Origin: Pseudomonas japonica
Lineage (GTDB): Bacteria > Pseudomonadota > Gammaproteobacteria > Pseudomonadales > Pseudomonadaceae
NCBI RefSeq assembly: GCF_013522925.1
Contig: NZ_JAAMQU010000003.1
Location: 62,001-126,000 of the forward strand
Direction of reading: 5' to 3'
DNA length: 64,000 bases
Shown here: in pieces, positions 27,896 to 37,386 of the stretch
Numbering within the stretch: position 1 is the first letter of the stretch
How the letters are laid out: every line of letters begins with the position of its first letter
Program-made: the position numbers and the translations under genes
The notes under the pieces: model-generated
The model's input: only the letters and a program-made list of their open reading frames with translations
Told to the model about the DNA's origin: nothing
Database searches by the model: none

Positions 27896-28041
27896 GTTCC
27901 AACCCCTGGGTTGCGTTTCGACGAGCGATGCTACGCAGGGCCGCTGCGCATTCGCACGGCGCGGGTGATTTGGAAAGACCAGCGGTCAATCCGGCAGGAG
28001 AGCCCGTCAAGCACCCGGCATAAGCGGGCGTCAACATCCAT

Positions 28042-28452
28042 TCAGGTGCCTTGTGGCTCATCCTTGGCGGTGAGGGTGGTTTCTTCCTGCAACAGCTCTA
28101 CCTGTTCACCCTTGCCCATGCTCTTGTACTGCTTGCGAATTGTTTTCAATTGGCGAGCATCCAGGTCGTCCAGGTTAAGCACCGCCATGCGGGCCTCCTT
28201 GGTGGCCCTGAGCAGTTCGTCGATCTTGATGTGCAGCACATCGTTGTCACGGTTTTGCGTGTTCTGGATCACGAACACCATCAGGAAGGTGATGATGGTG
28301 GTAGAGGTGTTGATGATCAGCTGCCAGGTGTCGTTGTAATGGAACCAGGGGCCGGTCGCCGCCCATAGCACTATCAGCACAAGCGCCGTAGCGAAGGCTT
28401 TGGGGCTGCCGGCGCGCTTGGAGAGCGCCTGGGAGAAACTGGAAAAATTCAT
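28042..28452 (-). CDS. Low-affinity iron permease (Fet4-like) family small membrane protein
   Basis: 136 residues with two membrane segments (about 20-38 and 45-63), followed by the conserved stretch VIQNTQNRDNDVLHIKIDELL and a charged C-terminal tail. This pattern is that of the low-affinity iron permease family, related to yeast Fet4. The bacterial proteins are much shorter than Fet4, and iron transport by them is not established. The ATG has GAGG upstream. Its gene lies directly upstream of topB on the chromosome map but reads as a separate unit (73-base gap). Confidence 0.8.
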   Translation of the reverse strand: MNFSSFSQALSKRAGSPKAFATALVLIVLWAATGPWFHYNDTWQLIINTSTTIITFLMVFVIQNTQNRDNDVLHIKIDELLRATKEARMAVLNLDDLDARQLKTIRKQYKSMGKGEQVELLQEETTLTAKDEPQGT

Positions 28453-28525
28453 CGTGGTTACCTCGTTGTTTTACAAGATAAAAGACCACGCGAGTGAGCG
28501 AACGGCAGCAGGCCTGAATGATATT

Positions 28526-30454
28526 TCATTCAGCCGGGGCTGTTCGCTTGCGCCCCTTGCCAGCGGGAGCACGGCGAGTTCCGGCAGGTTTGCGCTTCTT
28601 TTTCCATGCCGGCGCCTTCGCCTGGCCCTTGATAGTGACGTTCAGGCCCTTGCATCGCTCCACCAGTTTGCTCATCCATGCCGATTGCCGCGCAAGGAAC
28701 TCTTCCAGCGGCATCTCCCCGCTTTGCACCATGTCCAACGCCTGTTCCCAGATGGCCGTGGTACCGGGATCGGTGATCGCCCGGGGTACGGCGTCCACCA
28801 GGCTGCAGCCGGCAGGTGTGGCCGCAAGCGCCTTGCCCGCCTTGGTGAGGTAGCCGCGGTCGAGCAACCCTTGAATGATGCCGGCACGCGTGGCCTCGGT
28901 ACCGATGCCGGTGGTTTCCTTGAGCTTCTGTTTGAGCTTGGGGTCTTCCACCAGCCGGGCGACGTTCTTCATGGCGCTGATGAGGTCGCCTTCGGTGAAG
29001 GGCTTGGGCGGCTGGGTCCAGTTATTCTTTAGCTGCACGTCGCGCACCGGGCACTGATCCCCCCGGGCAAGCGGCGGCAGCGGTTGCGCCGGCTCTCGCC
29101 CTGGCTGCGCAGCGAGCGCTTCCGGCAAGGCGCGCTTCCAGCCCGGTTCGATCACCTGCTTGCCGGTAGCCAGCAGCGTTTCCCCGGCGCACTCGAAGGT
29201 GGCCCGGGTGCGGTCGTAGCTGTGCTCGGGCAGAAACTGCGCCAGGTACCGCGCGCGGATCAATGAGTACACCTGGCGGTGCCGCGGCGGCAGTTTGTCC
29301 AGGTTGGGCGCCACGGTGGTAGGAATGATGCCGTGGTGGGCAGAGACCTTGGCATCGTTCCAGGCCCGGGAACGCCGGCCAGGGTTGATGTGGTCGAACA
29401 GCGGCGCAAGGGTTGGGTCTGCCCGCTTCAACCCGGCCAGTACCGCAGGGGCCTCGGCATGCTGGCTCATTGGCAGGTAGCCGCAATCGCTGCGAGGGTA
29501 AGTGATCGCCTTGTAGGTTTCGTACAAGGCCTGGGCGATGTCCAGCGTTTCCTGGGCGCCCAGCCCGAATTTGCGCGAGCACAGCTGTTGCAGTGTGCCC
29601 AGGTCGAAGGGCAGCGGTGCCGTTTCCTTCATGCGCTCGGTGCGCACGTCTGTAACCTGGGCGCTGGGCGCGCTGGCCATTTTAGCCCTGGCGGCCTCGG
29701 CAATCGGCTGTTGCAGACAGCGGCCTTCTTCATCACACGCCGACTTCGGCGCCTGCCATTGTGCGATGAAAACTTGCCGCGCGGCCTCCAGCTTCACGTC
29801 GATACCCCACCAGGCCACAGGCTGGAACGCGGCAATGCTGCGGTCGCGATCAACCACCAGCCGCAGGGTTGGGGTTTGCACCCGGCCAACGGGCAGTACG
29901 CCTTGATAGCCCGAGCGCTGACCGAGCAACGTGAACAGGCGGCTGAGGTTCATCCCGATCAGCCAATCGGCGCGGGACCGGCCAAGGGCGCAGTGATACA
30001 GGCTGAAGGTGGAGGCGCCCGGGCGCAACGCTGCCAAGGCCTTTTGAATGGAGGCGTCGTCGAGCGCCGACAACCATAGCCGCTGGACCGGGCCCCGGTA
30101 CCGGCAGTGGTCGAGCAGCTCGCGGGCGATCATTTCTCCTTCGCGGTCTGCGTCGGTGGCGATCACCACCTCACCGGCCTGGCCCAGCAACCGCTTCACC
30201 GCCTTGAACTGCGAGGCGGTCTTGGGCTTGACCTGCATGCGCCACTGCTCCGGCACGATGGGAAGGTGCTCAAGGCGCCATTGCTTGTAGCGGGGGTCGT
30301 AGGCGTCGGGCGGGGCGGTTTCGAGCAGGTGCCCGATGCACCAGGTTACGGTAACCCCGGCGCCCGTAAGGCAGCCGTCACCCTTGCCACGGGCGCCGAG
30401 CGCCTTGGCGATATCCCGCGCCTGGGAAGGTTTTTCACACAAAAACAGCCGCAT
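28526..30454 (-). CDS. topB: DNA topoisomerase III
   Basis: 642 residues from the ATG at 30454, giving the expected start MRLFLCEKPSQARDIA. The Toprim domain carries the catalytic glutamate (LCEKPSQ) and the DxD motif in ATDADREGE. The active-site tyrosine lies in ITYPRSDCGYLP. It decatenates DNA at replication and recombination intermediates as a type IA enzyme. The C-terminal tail is Lys/Arg-rich and should help to bind single-stranded DNA. It reads in the same direction as the molybdoenzyme gene, with an 85-base gap. Confidence 0.93.
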   Translation of the reverse strand: MRLFLCEKPSQARDIAKALGARGKGDGCLTGAGVTVTWCIGHLLETAPPDAYDPRYKQWRLEHLPIVPEQWRMQVKPKTASQFKAVKRLLGQAGEVVIATDADREGEMIARELLDHCRYRGPVQRLWLSALDDASIQKALAALRPGASTFSLYHCALGRSRADWLIGMNLSRLFTLLGQRSGYQGVLPVGRVQTPTLRLVVDRDRSIAAFQPVAWWGIDVKLEAARQVFIAQWQAPKSACDEEGRCLQQPIAEAARAKMASAPSAQVTDVRTERMKETAPLPFDLGTLQQLCSRKFGLGAQETLDIAQALYETYKAITYPRSDCGYLPMSQHAEAPAVLAGLKRADPTLAPLFDHINPGRRSRAWNDAKVSAHHGIIPTTVAPNLDKLPPRHRQVYSLIRARYLAQFLPEHSYDRTRATFECAGETLLATGKQVIEPGWKRALPEALAAQPGREPAQPLPPLARGDQCPVRDVQLKNNWTQPPKPFTEGDLISAMKNVARLVEDPKLKQKLKETTGIGTEATRAGIIQGLLDRGYLTKAGKALAATPAGCSLVDAVPRAITDPGTTAIWEQALDMVQSGEMPLEEFLARQSAWMSKLVERCKGLNVTIKGQAKAPAWKKKRKPAGTRRAPAGKGRKRTAPAE

Positions 30455-30539
30455 CACGTTTACCCATTGCCACACCCGCCAAGGATGGCGGGGGCAGCGG
30501 CACGATGCAAGCAAATAAGTGTATATCTGTACAGTAGGT

Positions 30540-32879
30540 TCAGCCGCGCTTGAGCTCGATCGGCACCGCGCCAGGCTCCATGCTTGCACGCATCAGGGTC
30601 ACGGGAATGGACTTGGCCGCCGGTACCTTGCTCTTCTCGGCGTAATGCCATAAAGGCACCAATGGATTGCATTCGGGGTAGTACCCGCCGCAGCATCCGG
30701 CCGGGATGTCATACGCAAGGACTTGTAACGGCCCCACCGTGCGCGGCACGTCGGTTTCCACTGCGGTGGTCACTTTCACCCAAGCCCCGGGCGCGAAGCC
30801 CATGCGCGTGATGTCGTTGGTGTTCATCAGCAGCACCTTGCGGGTGCCCTTCACGCCACGGAAGCGGTCGTCATAGCCGTATATCGTAGTGTTGAACTGG
30901 TCGTTGCTGCGCAGCGTCATCAGTTGCAACACGTCGCGGCGGCCCTCGCCGGCGTTCACATCGTCGTTGGTGTCCAGGGTGGGCATGGTGGTGAATTGCG
31001 CCTTGCCGCTTTCGGTTTTCCATTGCCGTTGGGCAGCAGGGATGGGACGATGGAAGCCGCCGGGCTCGGCCATGCGCACTTCCAGGTCGTGGAAGGTTTC
31101 CGGGTAGACCGCCGCAATGGCCTCGCGAACCTTGCGGTAATCGCGCCGCCAGGCGGCCCAGTCCAGTTTCGGATTCGGCGGGAGGGTAGCCTGGGCGATG
31201 CCCGCGATAATCGCAGGTTCGGACAACAGGTCCTCGCTGGCCGGTTCGCTCTGGCCCCGCCAGCCGTGAATGCACCCTGTGCTGTCTTCGGTCGCCCATT
31301 GCTGTTCCACGCCGTCCTGGCGATCGATTTCGATACGCCCCAGGCAGGGCAGCAGCCACTGGCTTGCACCCGGCAGCAGGTGGCTGCGATTCAGTTTGGT
31401 AGCTACCTGTACGTTAAGCTCCAGGCGCTGCCACGCGGGCTCCATACGGGAGGTATCCGGCACGGCGCGCACGAAGTTGCCACCCAGGCCGATAAACCCC
31501 TTTACACGGCCGTCCAGCATGCCTTCGCAGGCGTCCACGGTGCAAAAGCCTTTCTCGTCCGGCACCTTGATGCCCAGCACCTGCTCGATCAGCTCACCAG
31601 GTACTTTCTTCGGGTCTTCGGTAATCCCCACCGTGCGCTGGCCCTGAACGTTGGAGTGCCCACGCACGGGGCAGATCCCGGCGCCGGGCTTACCGATATT
31701 GCCTCGCAGCAACAGCAGGTTTACCAGCATCTGTACATTGGCTACGCCGTGGCGGTGCTGCGTGAGCCCCATCCCATACACGCCCATTACCCGTTCACTT
31801 GGCGCATACACTCTGGCAGCGGCTTCCATTGCGCCGCGGCCAAGGCCGGCGCGGCGTTCGAGCGTTTCCCAGGAGTAGCCGTCGATCTGGGCAATCAAGG
31901 CCTCGAAGCCGGTAGTGTGCTCGGCAATGAATGCGCGGTCTATCACACCGGGCTGGCCAGCCGCCAAAGCCTCTGCGTCCAACGCCAGCAGGGCCTTGAT
32001 GATGCCTGCCATGGCGGCCAGGTCCCCGCCGATCGCAACCTGATGGTACTGGGTGCTGATAAGCGTGGACTCAGGCCCCAGCATTTCCACCGGGCTTTGT
32101 GGGTTCACAAACCGCTCAAGGCCCCGTTCGCGCAGCGGGTTGAACGTGATGATCTGCGCGTCGCGCTTACGCGCTTCCTGTAAGGGGTGAAGCATCCGCG
32201 GGCTGTTGCTGCCAACGTTCTGCCCGAAGAAGAAAAAGCAATCGGTGTGCTCGAAATCCGCCAGGGTAACCGTGCCCACTGGCACGCCGATGCTCTCTTG
32301 CAGGCCCACCGACGTGCTTTCATGGCACATATTGCTGCTGTCGGGCAGGTGGTTATTCCCATAGGCCCGCGCCAGCAGCTGATACATGAACGAGGCTTCC
32401 AGCGAGGCCCGCCCGGAGGCATAGAACACCACGCTTTCCCGAGGCAACCGTTTCAGGGTTTCACCGATCGCGGCGAAAGCGTCTTCCCATGCCACGGGCC
32501 GGTAGGTGTCGGTGGTGGCGTCGTAGCGAAGCGGGTGGGTGATGCGCCCCTGTTGCTCAAGGTCGTGGTCCGGCCAGGTGCGCAACTCGGTCAAGGTGTG
32601 TTTGCTGAAAAAATCCACGTCAGCACGCAGGGAGGTGAGCTCCCATGCGGTGGCCTTCGCGCCGTTCTCGCAAAACTCCAACGGGTGAGGTTTGCCGGGT
32701 TTGGCCCAGGCGCAGCTTACACAGGCGAAGCCGTCAGGCTTGTTCTGTTTGAGCAGCGCTGCCGGGCCCTTGCCCAGGGCCTTCTCGCGCAACAGGATGG
32801 CTGCCACCGACTGCGCCGAGCCCCAGCCGCCCGCAGCGTGGGTGTAAGGTTTGAAGCGGGCATGAGGGGGCAGGTGCAT
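30540..32879 (-). CDS. FdhF/YdeP-type molybdopterin oxidoreductase
   Basis: 779 residues. It has the layout of YdeP-like proteins: an N-terminal CVSCAWAKPGKPHPLEFC segment whose cysteines could hold an iron-sulphur cluster, a long molybdopterin-binding core (FYASGRASLEASFMYQLLAR is present around residue 150, and NMCHESTSVGLQESIG follows), and a C-terminal molydopterin dinucleotide-binding domain (LMTLRSNDQFNTTIYGYDDR). The family is related to formate dehydrogenase H but its physiological electron donor is unknown; YdeP is linked to acid resistance in Escherichia coli. No FdhD gene is adjacent. Confidence 0.88.
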   Translation of the reverse strand: MHLPPHARFKPYTHAAGGWGSAQSVAAILLREKALGKGPAALLKQNKPDGFACVSCAWAKPGKPHPLEFCENGAKATAWELTSLRADVDFFSKHTLTELRTWPDHDLEQQGRITHPLRYDATTDTYRPVAWEDAFAAIGETLKRLPRESVVFYASGRASLEASFMYQLLARAYGNNHLPDSSNMCHESTSVGLQESIGVPVGTVTLADFEHTDCFFFFGQNVGSNSPRMLHPLQEARKRDAQIITFNPLRERGLERFVNPQSPVEMLGPESTLISTQYHQVAIGGDLAAMAGIIKALLALDAEALAAGQPGVIDRAFIAEHTTGFEALIAQIDGYSWETLERRAGLGRGAMEAAARVYAPSERVMGVYGMGLTQHRHGVANVQMLVNLLLLRGNIGKPGAGICPVRGHSNVQGQRTVGITEDPKKVPGELIEQVLGIKVPDEKGFCTVDACEGMLDGRVKGFIGLGGNFVRAVPDTSRMEPAWQRLELNVQVATKLNRSHLLPGASQWLLPCLGRIEIDRQDGVEQQWATEDSTGCIHGWRGQSEPASEDLLSEPAIIAGIAQATLPPNPKLDWAAWRRDYRKVREAIAAVYPETFHDLEVRMAEPGGFHRPIPAAQRQWKTESGKAQFTTMPTLDTNDDVNAGEGRRDVLQLMTLRSNDQFNTTIYGYDDRFRGVKGTRKVLLMNTNDITRMGFAPGAWVKVTTAVETDVPRTVGPLQVLAYDIPAGCCGGYYPECNPLVPLWHYAEKSKVPAAKSIPVTLMRASMEPGAVPIELKRG

Positions 32880-32996
32880 GATGGCGGCCTTCGCGAAGTC
32901 ATATTCTGTTACGACTTTACGAAGCGGCCAAAGGTTCGGCTAGGCGGCCCGGTGGCCTGGCGCTCGATGAGCGGCCAGGCTAGCGGCTTCGCAGGA

Positions 32997-34034
32997 TCAA
33001 GGGGCAGGGTTGGGATGACGGGTGTGAATCGCCTCGATGCCTGCGCGAACCTCGTCGGTAAGTTTCACCTCGATGCTGGCCAGGTTGCTGCGCAACTGCT
33101 CCAGGGTGGTAGCACCGATGATGTTGCTGGTCACGAACGGCTGTTCGGTCACGTATTGCAGCGCCATCTGGGCTGGGTCCAGGCCGTGCTGGCGAGCCAG
33201 CGCAACATAGGCTTCGGCGGCGGCTTCGGCTTGCGGGTTGTTGTAGCGCTGGAACCGTTCGAACAGGGTCAAGCGACCCGCCTCCGGGCGCGCGCCGCCC
33301 AGGTATTTGCCCGACAACACACCGAACGCTAGTGGCGAGTACGCCAGCAGGCCGATCTGCTCGCGCAGGGCGATCTCTGCCAGGCCCACTTCAAAACTGC
33401 GGTTGAGCAGGTTGTAAGGGTTCTGGATCGACACCGCGCGCGGCCAGCCGCGGGTTTCGGCCAGGTGCAGGAAGCGCTGGGTGCCCCAGGGCGTTTCGTT
33501 GGACAGGCCGATATGGCGAACCTTGCCCGCTTTCACCGCTTCGTCGAGTGCCTCGAGGGTTTCTTCGATGGGGGTGAACACGTCGGTCTCGTCGTGCTGG
33601 TAGCCAAGCACACCGAAGAAGTTGGTTTTACGGTCGGGCCAATGCAGTTGGTAAAGGTCCAGGTAATCGGTATTCAGGCGCTTGAGCGAGGCGTCGAGGG
33701 CCGCGTTGATGTTCTTGCGGTCCAGCCGGGGGTTGCCGTCGCGGATGTGGTCCATGCGGCCCGGGCCGGCCACCTTGCTGGCCAGTATCCAGTCGGCACG
33801 GTCCCCGTGTTCGCGGAAATAGTTGCCAATGATCTCCTCGGTGCGGGTATAGGTTTCGCCGCGCGGCGGTACCGGGTACATCTCGGCCGTGTCCATGAAC
33901 GTCACGCCGGCATCTTTGGCGAGGCGAATCTGCTCGAACGCTTCGGCCTGGGTGTTCTGCTCGCCCCAGGTCATGGTACCCAGCGCAATGGCGCTGACCT
34001 TGAGCTCGGTTTTCCCCAATACGCGATAGTGCAT
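32997..34034 (-). CDS. tas: NADP(H)-dependent aldo-keto reductase, Tas-like
   Basis: 345 residues from the ATG at 34034, which has AGGAG six bases upstream. The aldo-keto reductase tetrad is complete: Asp and Tyr in DTAEMYP, Lys in ILASKVAG and His in QLHWPD. The motif AEMYPVPPRGETY is shared with Escherichia coli Tas. The barrel ends with the cofactor-binding IIGATTLEQLRSNL. Substrates are probably aldehydes or ketones; no operon partner points to one. Confidence 0.88.
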   Translation of the reverse strand: MHYRVLGKTELKVSAIALGTMTWGEQNTQAEAFEQIRLAKDAGVTFMDTAEMYPVPPRGETYTRTEEIIGNYFREHGDRADWILASKVAGPGRMDHIRDGNPRLDRKNINAALDASLKRLNTDYLDLYQLHWPDRKTNFFGVLGYQHDETDVFTPIEETLEALDEAVKAGKVRHIGLSNETPWGTQRFLHLAETRGWPRAVSIQNPYNLLNRSFEVGLAEIALREQIGLLAYSPLAFGVLSGKYLGGARPEAGRLTLFERFQRYNNPQAEAAAEAYVALARQHGLDPAQMALQYVTEQPFVTSNIIGATTLEQLRSNLASIEVKLTDEVRAGIEAIHTRHPNPAP

Positions 34035-34286
34035 GAAAGCTCCTGTGTGCAAGCGGGCCTCGATGGCCCCGGAATATTGAACGGATGGTGCGTCACCTTT
34101 CGTGCATTCGCCCGACCGGTGAGACAGATTGCCGCACGACTGTTCGTCGTAATGCCTAGCAGGCTAACTATTTGGCTACCTCTGGTTCGGTTATCATACA
34201 ACCGCTGCGACAGCCGCATGGCGGTCGTCATCGCCCGTGCCCAGCCAATCCCGACGTATCCACATTCAGAGAGGTCAACCCAAACC

Positions 34287-34535
34287 ATGGGGCGCCAAGT
34301 ATTGCTCTACTTGACACATTTCTTCAAACGCCTGCAGGACATTTTCATGTCCCCGGCCCAGGATGAGGCCGAGCGCGGCACCCCGCCGCTGGCCGTGCTG
34401 ACGATCGTTGTATTGGGCATGTACATCGCTGGTGGCCTGGGCTTCTTCGTGAAAACCCACTACTGGGATCACCTCACCGACGCGCAGAAAGCCGTGGTGA
34501 TCGAATCGATGGCTTCTACCGAACAAACGTTGTAA
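34287..34535 (+). CDS. Small single-pass membrane protein
   Basis: 82 residues from the ATG at 34287, with AGAGAGG upstream. An amphipathic N-terminus (HFFKRLQDIFMSP) leads into one membrane helix (LAVLTIVVLGMYIAGGLGFFV, about residues 35-55) and a polar tail. I do not recognise a named family. It sits alone, divergent from the Tas-like gene. Confidence 0.6.
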   Translation: MGRQVLLYLTHFFKRLQDIFMSPAQDEAERGTPPLAVLTIVVLGMYIAGGLGFFVKTHYWDHLTDAQKAVVIESMASTEQTL

Positions 34536-34598
34536 ACCCCAGCGGCCCGTGCCGCCCGGCTGTACTACCCGCACTGCGGGCATCTCACAAGAACAAAT

Positions 34599-35726
34599 TC
34601 AAACAGGTGGTTGGCGCTCGACGATATCGGTCTTCACAGGCTGATGCGCATCGGGACGGACGGTCTTTGTCTGCAATTCGGCACGCAGCTGAGGCAGACA
34701 TTGCGGAAATTCGTGGTTGATGAAGGTGATCAGCCGCTCGCGCATATGGCAACGCGCGTCCCAATTGCGGGAAGAGTCCAGCGAGCTGAGCAATATCCGC
34801 AGCTGCATGGACTTTTCACTGGTATCGGTGACCTGAAGCACGCATACACGGCCATCCCACAGGTGAGGGATTTCCGCGCAGATGCGTTTCACTTCCTCGC
34901 GCAATACCTCCAGCGGGAGCGAGTAGTCGACCCACAGGAATACCGAGCCGATGAGGCTGGACGCGCTGCGGGTCCAGTTCTGGAAGGGTTTTTCAATAAA
35001 GTAGGTAAGCGGCACCACCAGCCGACGCTCATCCCAGATTTTCACCACCACGTAGCTGCCGGTGATTTCCTCGATTCGCCCCCATTCGCCTTCCACGATC
35101 ACCACGTCGTCCAGGCGGATGGGCTGGGAAATGGCGATTTGCAGGCCGGCAATCAGGTTGCCTAATACCGGCTTGGCGGCAAAGCCCGCCGCCAGCCCTG
35201 CCAGCCCCGCCGAGGCAAGCAGGCTGGTACCCACCTGGCGCACCGCCGGGAAGCTCATCAGAATCAGGCCGCTGCCGAACAGGATGACCACCACATTCAA
35301 GCAACGCACCAGCACCCGCACCTGGGTCTGAATGCGCCGCGCGGTGAGGTTGTCCTCGATGTCCAGCGGGTTGCGGATGGCGATGGTATCCGCGACAGCC
35401 GCCACGCAACGCAAGCCCAGCCAGGTGAAGGCGATGACCACGAGCAGCCCGTTCACGTGGCGCACGGTGTTGATCATCGGCAGGTCGTCGGGCGCAGAGG
35501 TCCATACCGATTGCAGCGCCAGCAATGGCATCAGCCATAACGAAGGCGGCCGCGCCTTGGAGATCAACTGCTGGGCCAGCAACATGCGGCGGGCGATACG
35601 CTTGAGCACGGTGAGCCCAAGCCAGCGCACCACCAGCGTGAACAGCACGGCGGCCAGCGCCGCGATCAGCGTACTCAGCCAGGGCAGGGGGATGCGGTCC
35701 AGCCAGGATTCGGGAATCAGGTCCAT
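34599..35726 (-). CDS. Mechanosensitive ion channel, MscS family
   Basis: 375 residues. Four or five membrane segments come first; the pore-lining and beta regions are recognisable in SLLASAGLAGLAAGFAAKPVLGNLIAG, of which the core ASAGLAGLAAGFAA shows the small-residue packing of MscS TM3, followed by QPIRLDDVVIVEGEWGRIEEI. It should open upon membrane tension and release solutes. The C-terminal part is a MscS-type vestibule, shorter than in MscK. GAGG precedes the ATG. Confidence 0.87.
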   Translation of the reverse strand: MDLIPESWLDRIPLPWLSTLIAALAAVLFTLVVRWLGLTVLKRIARRMLLAQQLISKARPPSLWLMPLLALQSVWTSAPDDLPMINTVRHVNGLLVVIAFTWLGLRCVAAVADTIAIRNPLDIEDNLTARRIQTQVRVLVRCLNVVVILFGSGLILMSFPAVRQVGTSLLASAGLAGLAAGFAAKPVLGNLIAGLQIAISQPIRLDDVVIVEGEWGRIEEITGSYVVVKIWDERRLVVPLTYFIEKPFQNWTRSASSLIGSVFLWVDYSLPLEVLREEVKRICAEIPHLWDGRVCVLQVTDTSEKSMQLRILLSSLDSSRNWDARCHMRERLITFINHEFPQCLPQLRAELQTKTVRPDAHQPVKTDIVERQPPV

Positions 35727-35798
35727 CGGTACGCCTCGGGTAGCTTCAAACGATACCGACCCGAGGCAGGCCGGCGCGGTTCCCGCCGAGGTGTCTAT

Positions 35799-36086
35799 TC
35801 AGCGGTTGCCAGCGGTTTGGGGCCCATTACTGCGCTTGGAGGGGGCTTCGACGATTACGCTTGCGTTGCGCCTCAAGCCGCGGCAGTTCATGACGCACAA
35901 ACACCCCTGCAACACGATCAGCGCCCAGGCCTGGCTGTGCACCCCCCATATGACCCACAGCAGGTTGCTGAGCAGGAACAGCCAGAACCCGGCCATGCGC
36001 CGCCGGGGCTGTTGCGAGCCTACCAGCCAGGCGGCGACAACGGTGGCCAGCATCGCCGGCCACTGAGTCCAGTCGACGTACAGCAT
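35799..36086 (-). CDS. Small membrane protein of unknown function
   Basis: 95 residues with about three membrane segments (LATVVAAWLVG, FWLFLLSNLLWVIWG, ALIVLQGCLCVMN) and a basic C-terminus. The W/N-rich helices give a faint resemblance to short transporter-like proteins, not enough for a call. AGGAG precedes its ATG, which lies three bases after the stop of the upstream gene, so the two form an operon. Confidence 0.6.
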   Translation of the reverse strand: MLYVDWTQWPAMLATVVAAWLVGSQQPRRRMAGFWLFLLSNLLWVIWGVHSQAWALIVLQGCLCVMNCRGLRRNASVIVEAPSKRSNGPQTAGNR

Positions 36087-36089
36087 CGC

Positions 36090-36263
36090 TCACTCCTGAT
36101 CGTCGTCCTCGATCAGCGGAACGGTGGCGTCGTCCATCTCCGAGCCGGGGTCTTCATTGAAAGGATCGTTGAGCACCTTGGCATTGGCGGGCTTGGCGGG
36201 GTCGTTGACGAAGGGTACGCCACTGGGGCCTTGCTGCTCGGTGCCTTTGGTTTGCGGGTTCAT
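36090..36263 (-). CDS. Small acidic protein, operon partner of the membrane protein
   Basis: 57 residues from the ATG at 36263, chosen for its very good ribosome site (AAAGGAG). The sequence is rich in Asn, Asp, Glu and Pro (FVNDPAKPANAKVLNDPFNE, ending in EDDDQE), without hydrophobic segments, and is probably disordered. The function is unknown. It is the first gene of a two-gene unit with the small membrane protein that follows. Confidence 0.65.
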   Translation of the reverse strand: MNPQTKGTEQQGPSGVPFVNDPAKPANAKVLNDPFNEDPGSEMDDATVPLIEDDDQE

Positions 36264-36319
36264 GGTCAGCTCCTTTGCGGTGGGTGATAAATGACACACC
36301 TGCATAAGGGAGGCGATCG

Positions 36320-36712
36320 TCAGGCCAAAGGTTCCCGCCATTGCACCAGGTTGCCCTCCGGGTCATAGCCCTCGCAGGCGCGGAAGCCCGGGCCCACCCA
36401 CTCGGCCTCTTCGCTTTCGACCCCCCCGCCCAGCATCGGGCTCAGGGTATGCACCAGTGCCAGCGAGGCCACGGGAAAGATCAGCTTGACCGGCACATCG
36501 GTACGCCGCAGGGGCGGGGAGGCAATGATCAGGTTGTCCGCCACGATCTGCGGCAGCGCGTGCAATACCAGCATGTAATGGGGCGATTCGAGCACGATGC
36601 GCCCTTCGGCGCGAACCTTGACCGGCAGCCCGGCGACCTGCGAGTAGAACGCCGCCATGCGCTCCAGGTCTTTGGCGAACAACAAGGCGCCGGCTTTGGG
36701 CAGTTCGGACAT
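36320..36712 (-). CDS. VOC (glyoxalase/bleomycin-resistance) superfamily protein
   Basis: 130 residues from the ATG at 36712. The paired beta-alpha-beta-beta-beta modules of the vicinal-oxygen-chelate fold are visible: FAKDLERMAAFYSQVAGLPV at the start and CEGYDPEGNLVQWREP at the end. The terminal metal-ligand position (EGNLVQ) is occupied by Gln/Glu-type residues. The substrate is unknown and the short gene stands alone. Confidence 0.75.
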   Translation of the reverse strand: MSELPKAGALLFAKDLERMAAFYSQVAGLPVKVRAEGRIVLESPHYMLVLHALPQIVADNLIIASPPLRRTDVPVKLIFPVASLALVHTLSPMLGGGVESEEAEWVGPGFRACEGYDPEGNLVQWREPLA

Positions 36713-36835
36713 TACACGTCTCCGCAACAAGGTGCGTCACCCTAAGAGAGCCCGCACGCGCTGTCCAGTCTACCGCGCTGTACGAACTGTAGCGCGGCTG
36801 CGAGACTAGGTGCTTTTTCGAGGAAGGCTGCGCTC

Positions 36836-37363
36836 ATGCAGAACCGCTTGGCTGTGCTGGTGGTCTCTATCTTCGGTGCTGTGGCCTGTGCCATGGCGGA
36901 CGACACCGTGGTCGCGTGGCCGCCGGGGTGGCAGGTGGAGCCGATCCCCGCCGAGGCGGGCAGCGATGTAATACGCCAGCGCGCGGTGATGCTTGATACC
37001 CGTGGCGACCCTGCCATGGTGGTAGAGCTTAGTCAAAGCCCGGTAGAGGCAGGGCACGTGGTGAACGTGGCAGGGGTGGTGCTGGAAATGCGCAAGGCGG
37101 TACAAAAGAACTTTTCCCAAGGCGGCTATCAAAGTGCTTGCACGCGAGTCAAAGCCAGTAGCCTGAACGAGGTACCGGCGGCCGAAACGACTTGCACCAT
37201 CACCCTCAATGGCGGGCATGTGATTACCCAGACACTGGTGGCGGCAGCCGGGGCGCGCAAGGCGTGGGCGCTGTCGTACGCGGGAACGCCTGCGGGATAC
37301 CAGGCCAACGAAGGCGCGGTGCTGGAGATTCGCAACTCGTTGGTGCTGGACGCAGAACAATGA
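36836..37363 (+). CDS. Secreted protein of unknown function, DUF4946-like
   Basis: 175 residues with a signal peptide (MQNRLAVLVVSIFGAVACAMA-DD). The mature part starts VVAWPPGWQVEPIP, then MVVELSQSPVEAG. Two cysteines (SACTRV and TTCTI) may form a disulphide. The overall look matches a Pseudomonas family that I know as DUF4946, but this is from memory of pattern only. GAGGAAGG lies before the ATG. The phosphatase gene follows 23 bases downstream, so the two may be co-transcribed. Confidence 0.6.
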   Translation: MQNRLAVLVVSIFGAVACAMADDTVVAWPPGWQVEPIPAEAGSDVIRQRAVMLDTRGDPAMVVELSQSPVEAGHVVNVAGVVLEMRKAVQKNFSQGGYQSACTRVKASSLNEVPAAETTCTITLNGGHVITQTLVAAAGARKAWALSYAGTPAGYQANEGAVLEIRNSLVLDAEQ

Positions 37364-37386
37364 CCGGGCCGGCACAGGAGCACGCC

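Noticed and set aside
34569..34581. CCCGCACTGCGGG hairpin after the small membrane protein gene as a terminator
   Set aside because: Short stem and no T-run on the coding strand.
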